This document shows, piece by piece, positions 12,323 to 20,333 of a stretch of 64,000 bases of DNA. The notes beneath the pieces are model-generated. The model saw only the letters and a list, made by a program, of their open reading frames with translations, searched no databases and had not been told where the DNA came from. The position numbers and the translations under genes were made by a program. Numbering within the stretch: the stretch's first letter is position 1; each line of letters opens with the position of its first letter. Source of the DNA: Nocardia sp. NBC_01329 (GTDB lineage: Bacteria > Actinomycetota > Actinomycetes > Mycobacteriales > Mycobacteriaceae); contig NZ_CP108381.1 in the NCBI RefSeq assembly GCF_035956715.1, positions 868,001-932,000 on the forward strand. Direction: 5' to 3'.

Positions 12323-13049
12323 GGGAACCCCCGGGGATCGTGGCGAACGAGAGGAGCGGACGCCGTGCCGACGGGAGCAGCGGTGCGGCCACCGGACCGC
12401 GCAGCAGTACGAGCAAGGCGAGGGCGAGCAGGAGCAGGCCGCAGAGCCGCGGTAGCCACCCGGTGACGGTGTCGGCCAGCGGGAAATCCTCGACGACCGG
12501 CACGCCGTAGTCCTGGCGCATCGAGTTGAGAGCGACGGCGGCCGCGGCCACCTCGGCCATCGCGGCGCAACGGGTGCGGGGTAGTGGATCGGGCCGCCCG
12601 CCGCAGGCAGTGCGCATCCGTTCGGCGAGCGCGTGGTCCAGGTCTCGCCGGGCCCACGGGCCGAGCGGGGCGCCGGTGTGGTCGGCGTAACGCAGCAGGT
12701 CGTAGCCGAGGTCGTGGGCTTTGCAGGCACTGTCGAACTCGGCAGGTAGCGGCACCGGGGAGGAACACGAACCGTGCGGGGCGACCAGCATTCCGTCCGC
12801 GCGGGCCGGGATGTATCCGGCGACGGCCCGGAAATCCGCCGGGATCTCGGCACTCGTTCCCGGTGCGGTGAGCGCCCGTACCGCGGCCGCGGCGGGGGCG
12901 GGCCGATGCGCCGGCCCGGCGGCGTCGGCGGCGGGCGCCGGCAACAGCGATACGGCCGCGGCGAGCCCGGCAGCGGTGATCGCCGCGCGCCGCGCGGTCT
13001 GCAGTGACGTCCGGGCCCGGTGGCGCACGGCATTGTTCGAGACAGCCAT
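12315..13049 (-). CDS. secreted phospholipase A2-like protein
   Basis: 244 residues from ATG 13049, with a cleavable-looking signal (AAITAAGLAAAVSLLPAPAADAAG). The core repeats the paralogue's pattern: GSCSSPVPLPAEFDSACKAHDLGYD with the His-Asp pair, LGPWARRDLDHAL, and further cysteines. A C-terminal transmembrane helix (LCGLLLLALALLVLLRG) anchors it. First gene of the minus-strand cassette, diverging from the histidine kinase at 13216. It is more compact than its paralogue at 9771-10757 and lacks the long Pro-rich tail. Confidence 0.75.
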   Translation of the reverse strand: MAVSNNAVRHRARTSLQTARRAAITAAGLAAAVSLLPAPAADAAGPAHRPAPAAAAVRALTAPGTSAEIPADFRAVAGYIPARADGMLVAPHGSCSSPVPLPAEFDSACKAHDLGYDLLRYADHTGAPLGPWARRDLDHALAERMRTACGGRPDPLPRTRCAAMAEVAAAAVALNSMRQDYGVPVVEDFPLADTVTGWLPRLCGLLLLALALLVLLRGPVAAPLLPSARRPLLSFATIPGGSHA

Positions 13050-13215
13050 GTCCGAGGACGTTATGAACGGGAGACGGCCGCAGCCGTCCCGCTCAGGAGG
13101 GGTTTCGGCCCCCGCCCCGGAACCTACCGCGGTAGGGGCCCACCCCTGGGGTACCGACCGTAATTCACCCCACGGTATGAGGTGCGCCGGGCTCGGAGTT
13201 CCTAGTGTCGTGGGA

Positions 13216-14457
13216 ATGAACGACACGAGCATCGCGAAGCCGGTGGGCCGGCGGCCGGGCATCTGGGGCCTGATCGTCCGGCCGGGGCTGCGCTGGTGGC
13301 TCGACGCCGCCTCGGTCCTCACAGCGGTGACACTGTTCTCGGTGGCGTGGCCGACCCTGCATCTCACCCACGATGTGCCCTGGCCGATCGCACCGCTGAT
13401 CGCGGCGTTCGCCGCGCTCCCGGTTCTGCTGATGCGGGTGAACGCGCTACTCGGCTGGGCGGTATCGGCGGCGTCGGCGCTTTTCATCGCGCTGGCCGTT
13501 CCGAATCTGCCCGGTGAGGAGATCCCGTTCCAGGTGGTGCATATCGTCGCGCTGTACTTCCTGGTGTTCGCGGTGTCCTTGCGCTCGCCGCTCCAACTGG
13601 TGGCGGTGGTGTGGGGCGCCACCGCGCTGCTGCTGGGCGCGGGGCTGGGGGCCGAGGGCATCGACGCCGATCCGTGGGCCTGGCCGGTATCGCTGGGCGG
13701 GCTGGTCTTCGTCGCGCTGCTGGTGCGGTCGCTGATCCGCTCGCGGTCCGAACTGAACCGGCAGACCGAACTGAGCGATCTGGAACGGGCGCGCCGCACC
13801 ATCCTCGAGGAGAAGGCGCGGATCGCACGTGACCTGCACGATGTGGTCGCCCACCATATGTCGCTGGTCGTCGTTCAGGCGCAGACCGCGCCCTACCGGG
13901 TGGAGGGCGTCAACGACGCGGCGCGCGCGGAATTCGAATCGATCGGGGCCACCGCCCGTGAGGCGCTCAACGAGATCCGCGGCCTGCTGGGGGTGTTGCG
14001 CAGCGACGGTCAGCTGGCCGAGCACACGCCCCAGCCGACCGCCACCGACCTGGAGGCGTTGTTCGTCGGCGCGGCTCGCGCCGGAGTGGACCTCACTTGG
14101 TCGGTCGAGGGGACCCTGGCCGCGGTCTCGGATACCGTCGGTTCCGCGCTGTACCGGATCGTCCAGGAATCACTGGCCAACACCGGGCGGCACGCCCCTG
14201 GCGCGCCGGTGCGCGTGACGATCGCCTGTGCCGGAGACATCGAACTCATCGTGGCCAACAGCGCGGGCACCGGCGCGGTAACCGGAGGTTCGGGCGGGCA
14301 CGGTATCCCGGGAATGCAGGCGCGTGCGCTCGCGGTCGGCGGCCGGCTCGACGCCGCTCCCACCTCCGACGGGGGTTTCCGCGTTCACGCACGCCTGCCG
14401 CTCACACCGGCCGCGGAATCGACGCTGCCGCTCGCCGCAGCTTCGGTCGTCCGCTGA
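13216..14457 (+). CDS. NarL-type sensor histidine kinase (module 1)
   Basis: 413 residues. About five N-terminal transmembrane helices with no large sensor domain, then a HisKA_3 dimerisation helix with the phosphoacceptor in RIARDLHDVVAHHMSLV, then a HATPase domain (ALYRIVQESLANTGRHAP as N box; GGSGGHGIPGMQARA as G boxes). A TAGTGT box 7 nt before the ATG indicates a leaderless transcript. The cognate response regulator follows at 14579. Divergent from the phospholipase cassette; the stimulus may concern the envelope but this is inference. Confidence 0.9.
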   Translation: MNDTSIAKPVGRRPGIWGLIVRPGLRWWLDAASVLTAVTLFSVAWPTLHLTHDVPWPIAPLIAAFAALPVLLMRVNALLGWAVSAASALFIALAVPNLPGEEIPFQVVHIVALYFLVFAVSLRSPLQLVAVVWGATALLLGAGLGAEGIDADPWAWPVSLGGLVFVALLVRSLIRSRSELNRQTELSDLERARRTILEEKARIARDLHDVVAHHMSLVVVQAQTAPYRVEGVNDAARAEFESIGATAREALNEIRGLLGVLRSDGQLAEHTPQPTATDLEALFVGAARAGVDLTWSVEGTLAAVSDTVGSALYRIVQESLANTGRHAPGAPVRVTIACAGDIELIVANSAGTGAVTGGSGGHGIPGMQARALAVGGRLDAAPTSDGGFRVHARLPLTPAAESTLPLAAASVVR

Positions 14458-14578
14458 CCTGCACCGGCGCCCCGGCGCCGGTGCCGGAGACCACCACCGA
14501 AGACGCCGGCTCCGGTGTGGAACTCCACGGACCGGCGCTCGACGCACTCAGGTTTCGATCGGGAATTAAGCTGGGCCC

Positions 14579-15241
14579 GTGGCAATAACCGTGTTGATCG
14601 CCGACGATCAGGCCATGGTGCGGCAGGGCTTCGGCGCATTGCTCGCCGCCCAACCCGATATCAGCGTGGTCGGCGACGCGCCCAACGGAAAAGTGGCGGT
14701 CGCCGAATCGGCGCGGTTGCGGCCCGATGTGGTGCTGATGGATGTTCGTATGCCGGAGATGAACGGGCTGGACGCCGCACGTTCGATCCTGGGCGCCGGG
14801 TTCGATCCGCCGGTGCGTGTGCTCATGCTCACCACCTTCGATATCGACGACTACGTGTACGAGGCGCTCGGGATCGGCGCCAGTGGGTTCCTGCTCAAGG
14901 ACGCCCCGGCCGAGGAACTGGTGCGGGCGGTGCGGGTGGTCGCCGCGGGGGAGGCACTGCTCGCGCCGACCGTCACCCGCCGGCTCATCGCGGAAGTGAC
15001 CACTCGTCGTGCCGCGCGGCGCGCTCCGGCACCCGCACTGGCCTCGCTGACCCCGCGCGAGCGCGAGATCCTGGAACTCGTCGCCCGCGGTATGTCGAAT
15101 ACCGAAATCGCCACAGCGTTGTTCATTGCCGAACAGACGGTGAAAACACATGTGTCCAAGGTCTTCACCAAATTGGATCTGCGCGACCGCGCGCAGGCGG
15201 TGGTCCTGGCCTACGAATCCGGGTTGGTCACCCCCGGCTGA
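14579..15241 (+). CDS. NarL/LuxR-type response regulator (module 1)
   Basis: 220 residues: a receiver domain with the acidic pair IADDQ, phosphoacceptor Asp in VVLMDVRMPEMNGLD and Lys in FLLKDAPAEE; then a LuxR-type DNA-binding domain (LTPREREILELVARGMSNTEIA ... VKTHVSKVFTKL). The start is GTG 14579, 121 nt after the kinase gene. It is the direct partner of the kinase at 13216 and is followed after about 100 nt by a Ser/Thr kinase gene. Confidence 0.92.
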   Translation: MAITVLIADDQAMVRQGFGALLAAQPDISVVGDAPNGKVAVAESARLRPDVVLMDVRMPEMNGLDAARSILGAGFDPPVRVLMLTTFDIDDYVYEALGIGASGFLLKDAPAEELVRAVRVVAAGEALLAPTVTRRLIAEVTTRRAARRAPAPALASLTPREREILELVARGMSNTEIATALFIAEQTVKTHVSKVFTKLDLRDRAQAVVLAYESGLVTPG

Positions 15242-15348
15242 ACGGACTGCCGGGCATTCCATGATGTGCTCTGATTCCCGTTGTCACGGGGGAAATGGCG
15301 GGCTGTGCCCGGTAGGCTCACGAGTCTGTCGGTCGCCTGAAGGGGGTC

Positions 15349-17361
15349 GTGTTGCTCAACAACGGTGACGTGTTCGCCGGGTTCATCGTCGAGCGGTTGC
15401 TCGGTGAAGGCGGAATGGGCGCCGTATATCTGGCCCGGCATCCCCGGCTGGGGAAACAGACCGCGTTGAAGCTGCTCAAGCCGGAATTGTTCGCCGACGA
15501 CGCGATTCGCACGCGGTTCGAGCGGGAAGCCGATCTCGCCGCCGCCCTCGACCATCCGAGCATCGTCACGGTGTACGACCGCGGCGCCGAGGGCGACCAT
15601 CTGTGGATGTGCATGCAGTACATCGACGGTGCCGACGCCGGTACGGTCAATCCACTGGCGCTGGCACCGGAGAAAGCGGTGCAGATCATCGCCGGTGTGG
15701 CCGACGCGCTCGATTACGCGCACGGTATGGGGGTTCTGCATCGCGATGTGAAACCGTCCAATATTCTGCTCGCCCGCGCCAATCCCGGGCAGGGTGAACG
15801 CGTTTTCCTCACCGATTTCGGGCTGGCCCGATTGCGCGCGGAAACGGTCCGGTTGACCCAGACCGGTATGTTCACCGCCACCCTCGCGTTCGCCTCGCCG
15901 GAACAGATGACCGGTGGCGACATGGACGGTCGTTCGGATCAGTATTCGCTGGCCTGCGCGCTGTATTGGCTGCTCACCGGAATGGCACCGTTCGATTCGC
16001 CCAATCCCGCCGATATCATCCACGGCAATCTGCAGCTGCCGCCGCCCCCGCTCGCGGTGAAACGACGTGGCCTGCCACCGGGATTGGATCCGGTACTGGC
16101 GAAGGCGATGGCCAAGAATCCGGCCCACCGATATCGCACCTGTGTCGAGTTCGCGAAGGCGGCCGCACAGGCGCTCACCGCACCGGCACCCACTCAGACC
16201 TATTCGCCGCCGACCGAGGCGAGCGGCCCGGGCCCGGTGTATCCGGGTGCGGCGGGTGGTTATCCGGCCGTCGCACCCGGATCCCCGCCGCCACCCGCAG
16301 GGCCGCCACCGGGCGCATACGCAGGCGTGACCGGAGGCTATACCGGCAGCGGGTATCCGGGTGCGCCGAGCCGGTCGGCCGGTGGTGCCGGGCCGGCCGT
16401 GGAACGGACGGGTGCTGCGAGTGTCGCGCCGGTCGGGGCGACCGTCGGCCCGGGGGATATCGCGCACACCGGAGCCCAGCCGGTCGTGGCATCCGGGGCC
16501 CCGACCCGGCCCGGGCCGGGGGTGGAACAGACCGGGACGTCCGGGGTGGTGCAGGGCGTGGGGGTCGAGCAGGCCGGGGGGACCCCGGCGCCGCGGCATC
16601 CGGCGCCGGGGCAGTACCAGGGCTACCATCCGGTGCCGGGCGCGCAGTTGCGGAAGCACAGCCGGGCGCCGTGGATCGCGGTGGCGATCCTGGTCCCGCT
16701 CATCGTGCTGGCCGTGATCGTGGCGGCCGTCCTGGTGATCGTGGGTAACCACGATTCCGCTTCGGACAGCGCACCCGCCGCGACGCGACCCTCGACCCTC
16801 GAGCGGGGCTCGGCCGGTACCTCCGGCGCGGGCGAATCCGGTACCGGCGAGCAGGCGGGTGGTGAACCCGGTGATCGGACCCGGCGATTGTTCTCCACGT
16901 TGCTACCGCAGGGGTCGGAGCTGGACGGGTTCGGTTACCAGGAAGCGATGTGCAGCCGGTACGAGCCGGGCGACCGGATTCCGATCCTGGAGGTCGTCCC
17001 GGTGTTCGACGATGTCCTGGAAACCCGTCCGTGGGAATCGATCTGGGATTGCCGGCAGCGGTCGTTGGAAGCCACCCAGCTCGATTACACGATCATCACC
17101 TACCCCGGTGTCGAGGACACCATGGAGGTGATCGAGAGTCTGCCCCCGCATGATTCGGTCTCCGGTGCCAAGAGCGGAGAACCGTATACCGCCCATCTGT
17201 GGGAGGAGCCCGGAGATCGCGGCCGGTCCACCGCGAACATGGTGGTGGGCTTCGGTTCCCGGACCGACTCGCCCCGCAGCAATTCGCTATTGTTCGTACG
17301 TTACTGGGGTACCGAGGCCCGCAACGATATCGAACAGTGGTGGTCGGACGCCCCGCTGTGA
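15349..17361 (+). CDS. transmembrane Ser/Thr protein kinase (module 1)
   Basis: 670 residues from GTG 15349 with AGGGGG upstream. Pkn2/Hanks-type kinase domain: P-loop GEGGMGAVY, VAIK-equivalent Lys in TALKLLKPE, catalytic loop HRDVKPSN, LTDFGLAR, and SPEQ in place of APE. A Pro/Gly-rich juxtamembrane linker of about 230 residues follows, then one transmembrane helix (near residue 450) and a 190-residue extracellular domain with two cysteines and no PASTA repeats. The outside domain is not recognised. It is the third member of the first kinase/regulator/kinase triplet. Confidence 0.93.
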   Translation: MLLNNGDVFAGFIVERLLGEGGMGAVYLARHPRLGKQTALKLLKPELFADDAIRTRFEREADLAAALDHPSIVTVYDRGAEGDHLWMCMQYIDGADAGTVNPLALAPEKAVQIIAGVADALDYAHGMGVLHRDVKPSNILLARANPGQGERVFLTDFGLARLRAETVRLTQTGMFTATLAFASPEQMTGGDMDGRSDQYSLACALYWLLTGMAPFDSPNPADIIHGNLQLPPPPLAVKRRGLPPGLDPVLAKAMAKNPAHRYRTCVEFAKAAAQALTAPAPTQTYSPPTEASGPGPVYPGAAGGYPAVAPGSPPPPAGPPPGAYAGVTGGYTGSGYPGAPSRSAGGAGPAVERTGAASVAPVGATVGPGDIAHTGAQPVVASGAPTRPGPGVEQTGTSGVVQGVGVEQAGGTPAPRHPAPGQYQGYHPVPGAQLRKHSRAPWIAVAILVPLIVLAVIVAAVLVIVGNHDSASDSAPAATRPSTLERGSAGTSGAGESGTGEQAGGEPGDRTRRLFSTLLPQGSELDGFGYQEAMCSRYEPGDRIPILEVVPVFDDVLETRPWESIWDCRQRSLEATQLDYTIITYPGVEDTMEVIESLPPHDSVSGAKSGEPYTAHLWEEPGDRGRSTANMVVGFGSRTDSPRSNSLLFVRYWGTEARNDIEQWWSDAPL

Positions 17362-17380
17362 ACCCAGTCGCCACCCGTGT

Positions 17381-17416
17381 CTTTCCACGGATGTTCGTCT
17401 TTCCACGGATGTTCGT
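17381..17416. repeat. 18-bp perfect tandem duplication
   Basis: CTTTCCACGGATGTTCGT occurs twice head to tail immediately after the kinase stop codon (17361). It is non-coding, between convergent genes, and looks like a recent slippage duplication. Confidence 0.9.
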
Positions 17417-17435
17417 TCGGTACGCGCGGTCCGGT

Positions 17436-17741
17436 TCAGGACACCGGCACCGGCGACGCCGTGCGCGCGTAGAGCACCGCGTACAGCACGGGCTGCTCGG
17501 TCGCCAGCTCGAGCCGGGCATCCTCGATGGTCCAGCAGCGGCCCGGGTCGAGCTCGAGTTTGGCGTCCAGATGAATGTTCCACCTATAGCGCAGCGCCGC
17601 GAGTACTCCCTGCGGGCCGCCGAACAGACGGTCGAGGTGGGGAATGTCGTCGAAGAGGTCCGGGCGCGCCGGATCGCCGGCGGCACGGCCGAGGACGGTG
17701 TGCAGAATCTCGGTGCGCAGATGTTGATCTTCCCAAGACAT
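17436..17741 (-). CDS. conserved hypothetical protein
   Basis: 101 residues from ATG 17741 with an AAAGGG-like ribosome site. Mostly helical with the segment DIPHLDRLFGGPQGVLAALRYRWNIHL. It has no signal or membrane segment. The pattern resembles small actinobacterial helical proteins of unknown role. It sits convergent to the module 1 kinase and divergent from the second histidine kinase. Confidence 0.6.
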   Translation of the reverse strand: MSWEDQHLRTEILHTVLGRAAGDPARPDLFDDIPHLDRLFGGPQGVLAALRYRWNIHLDAKLELDPGRCWTIEDARLELATEQPVLYAVLYARTASPVPVS

Positions 17742-17933
17742 GATCCGAGCCCTTTCCGGTCGGGGCCTGGTAATCGCCGGCCTGATGGTGCGGCGACCTC
17801 GGGTTCAACGCTACGAATCCGGGACCGGTAAATCGTCGTGCCGTGGACGTGAATCACGGTCATACCGTGGTCGGAGCCCGGAACCGGCCACAGCAGGATG
17901 CCGACCGGCCCCCGGGGTGCTTACCCTGGACAG

Positions 17934-19424
17934 GTGACTGAGAGCCACCTCACAGTCGGTGCCGCCGCGGCGGGCCGTACGCCGTCGGTGAACGGCGGTA
18001 CGTGGGAGTCCGGCGACGGATCCGATCCGCGTACCGCCGAGTCGAGCGCGCGGTTCACGACGGATTCGGCGGTTCGAGGACCCGGCGCGGTTCCGGCGGA
18101 GCCGGGGCGGTGGGCGCGGCTGTGGCATCGGGCGGGCAAGTTGCTCCCCGGAGCGCCCTATCCGCTGCGTGAACTTCCCTTCGACTATCCGCCCAAGGTC
18201 GTGCTGTTCACCGATCTGGCGTTTCTGGTCATCGGGGTCGTCGCCTGCCTGCAGCGGCACGAGTACTTCCCGACCGCGCTACCGTTGATCGCTCTGGCGC
18301 TGCTGTTCGCCTCCGTACCGACCTATATCCTGTTCGGAATCGTGCCGCGCCCGCTGCCGCTGGTCGCCGCCACCATGGTCGCGGCGGCGCTGTTCTTCGT
18401 GCAGCCGGTCGACTCCGATTTCGCGCCCTTCGTGCTGATGGTGGTGATCGCCGAAATCGCGGCGATCGCGCCGAAACGGGTGAGTATCGCGCTGGCCGTA
18501 CTGGCCGCGGCCGAACTGCTCGCGTTCTCCCTGCTCGGCCAGGCCCTGTGGGGTGACCATTCCCTGCGCACCGGGTTCCCCATGTACGCGCTCGGTATCC
18601 TCCTCGGCTGGCTGGTCGGGGTGATGCTGCAGTACCAGCGGCTGTTCCTTTACCAGGAACGGGAGAACCAGAGCGCGCGGGCCGCGCAGGCCGCGGCCGC
18701 CGAACGCAACCGGATCGCGCGGGAGGTCCACGATGTGATCGCCCATTCGCTCACCGTGACCCTGCTGCATGTGACGGCGGCCCGGCACGCGTTGACCTCC
18801 GATCGTGATGTGGACGAGGCGGCGGACGCGCTCGTCGACGCCGAACGGCTCGGCCGCCAGGCCATGGCCGATATCCGGCGCACAGTCGGCCTGCTGGATT
18901 CGGGGCCGGCGGCGGCCGGGGTGGAACCGGGCGCCGACGATATTCCGGCGCTGGTCGACGACTTCGTCAACGCCGGTCTCACGGTGAACCGGCGGTTCAG
19001 CGGTGACCTGGCCATCGCGTCGGCGGCGGTCGGGCTGGCGCTCTACCGCATCTGCCAGGAATCCCTGGCCAATATCGCCAAACACGCCCCGGGTGCGGAG
19101 GTGGAGCTGAGTGTGGCCATGGACGAAGGATCGGCTCTCGTACGTGTGCGCAACACCGTCCCGCGCGGTCTGCCCACACAACTCGGCCGCGGTACCGGGG
19201 TCGCGGGGATGCGGCATCGCGCCGACGGGCTGGGCGGCCGTATCCGGATCGGCCCGGAAGCCGGCGGATGGCTCGTGCGGGCCGAATTCCCTCTCGGCGA
19301 TCGGCCGGAACGCGCCGACACCGGCGGGCCGGAACGGCTGCGTTGTCCGATTTCGGAGATCATCGCCGACCACGACCCGCCTACGTATCCGAGCCCCGGC
19401 GACGAACCGCGTCCCGCCATATGA
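17934..19424 (+). CDS. NarL-type sensor histidine kinase (module 2)
   Basis: 496 residues. A polar N-terminus of about 80 residues is followed by five or six transmembrane helices (from VVLFTDLAFLVIGVVACL), then HisKA_3 with RIAREVHDVIAHSLTVTLL and a HATPase domain (ALYRICQESLANIAKHAP; GRGTGVAGMRHRA). TACCCT ends 6 nt before the GTG at 17934, so the message is probably leaderless. It pairs with the response regulator at 19581 through an intervening 23-codon ORF. Confidence 0.9.
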   Translation: MTESHLTVGAAAAGRTPSVNGGTWESGDGSDPRTAESSARFTTDSAVRGPGAVPAEPGRWARLWHRAGKLLPGAPYPLRELPFDYPPKVVLFTDLAFLVIGVVACLQRHEYFPTALPLIALALLFASVPTYILFGIVPRPLPLVAATMVAAALFFVQPVDSDFAPFVLMVVIAEIAAIAPKRVSIALAVLAAAELLAFSLLGQALWGDHSLRTGFPMYALGILLGWLVGVMLQYQRLFLYQERENQSARAAQAAAAERNRIAREVHDVIAHSLTVTLLHVTAARHALTSDRDVDEAADALVDAERLGRQAMADIRRTVGLLDSGPAAAGVEPGADDIPALVDDFVNAGLTVNRRFSGDLAIASAAVGLALYRICQESLANIAKHAPGAEVELSVAMDEGSALVRVRNTVPRGLPTQLGRGTGVAGMRHRADGLGGRIRIGPEAGGWLVRAEFPLGDRPERADTGGPERLRCPISEIIADHDPPTYPSPGDEPRPAI

Positions 19425-19512
19425 GGGGCTCCGCACGGGCGGGCCGGTCGTGTCGAACCGGCAGGCCCGTGGCAAGTCTGTGCTACGACGACCATCGGCC
19501 TGAGGAGAAATC

Positions 19513-19584
19513 ATGATGCGATACCTCCGCCTTCGCTGCGGCCTCCGCGGACCGCATGAACCCGCTCCGAGGGAGAAATCTTGA
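19513..19584 (+). CDS. 23-residue small ORF / leader peptide before response regulator
   Basis: ATG 19513 has a strong site (GAGGAGAAATC just upstream). The peptide begins MMRYLRLRCGL, is Arg-rich, and its TGA (19582-19584) overlaps the TTG start of the response regulator (TTGA). The ribosome-binding region GAGGAGAAATC-ATGAT is repeated almost identically as GAGGGAGAAATC-TTGATT in front of the regulator. It could be a coupling leader or a translated remnant of a duplicated start region. Confidence 0.5.
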   Translation: MMRYLRLRCGLRGPHEPAPREKS

Positions 19585-20270
19585 TTGGGGGGGCCGGTGC
19601 GGATCCGGGGGCGGTCGAGGTGCTGATCGCCGACGATCAGGAACTCGTACGCGGGGGGCTGCGACGCATTCTGCGCCGCCGTGACGGGTTCCGGATCAGT
19701 GAATGCGCCGACGGCGACGAGGTGCTCGCGGCGGTTGCCGCGCAGAACCCCGACATCGTGCTGATGGACCTGCGGATGAAACGGGTCGGTGGTATCGAGG
19801 CCACCCGCATGCTGCGCGCCCGCGCCCCCGAACCGCCGGTCCTCGTACTCACCACCTTCGACGACGATCAGCTCCTGTCCGGCGCATTGCGTGCGGGCGC
19901 GGCCGGATTCCTGCTCAAGGATTCACCTGCCGAGGATCTGATCCGTGCCGTGCGCACCGTCGCCGCGGGTGGTGCCTGGCTCGATCCCGCCGTCACCGGC
20001 CGGGTGCTGTCCACGTACCGCAGGACGGCCGCCGCCCCGGCCGCGCCCACCGCGGCCGCTGAACTGACCTCCCGGGAACGCGAGGTCCTGGTGCTGATCG
20101 GCCGAGGCCGGGCCAACAGTGAGATAGCCCACGCGCTCGGAATCTCCGAGGTGACCGTGAAATCCCATGTGGGTCATATCTTCGTGAAGCTGGGGGTCCG
20201 CGACCGCGCGGCGGCCATCGTCTACGCGTTTGACCACGGTGTGGTCTCCCCTGGACAATCCAGGGTTTGA
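19581..20270 (+). CDS. NarL/LuxR-type response regulator (module 2)
   Basis: 229 residues. Receiver with IADDQ, Asp in IVLMDLRMK and Lys in FLLKDSPAED; LuxR helix-turn-helix (ELTSREREVLVLIGRGRANSE ... VKSHVGHIFVKL). The residue after RM is Lys where Pro is near-invariant in related receivers. The start is taken as TTG 19581 because GAGGGAGAAATC precedes it; an internal GTG at 19619 would remove the Gly/Ala-rich N-terminus. Partner of the kinase at 17934. Confidence 0.9.
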   Translation: MIGGAGADPGAVEVLIADDQELVRGGLRRILRRRDGFRISECADGDEVLAAVAAQNPDIVLMDLRMKRVGGIEATRMLRARAPEPPVLVLTTFDDDQLLSGALRAGAAGFLLKDSPAEDLIRAVRTVAAGGAWLDPAVTGRVLSTYRRTAAAPAAPTAAAELTSREREVLVLIGRGRANSEIAHALGISEVTVKSHVGHIFVKLGVRDRAAAIVYAFDHGVVSPGQSRV

Positions 20271-20333
20271 CGGGCTGCCCGAGTGCGATCCGCGCCCAGG
20301 TGAGACGGTGCCCGACGTGGAGAGGATGGACGG

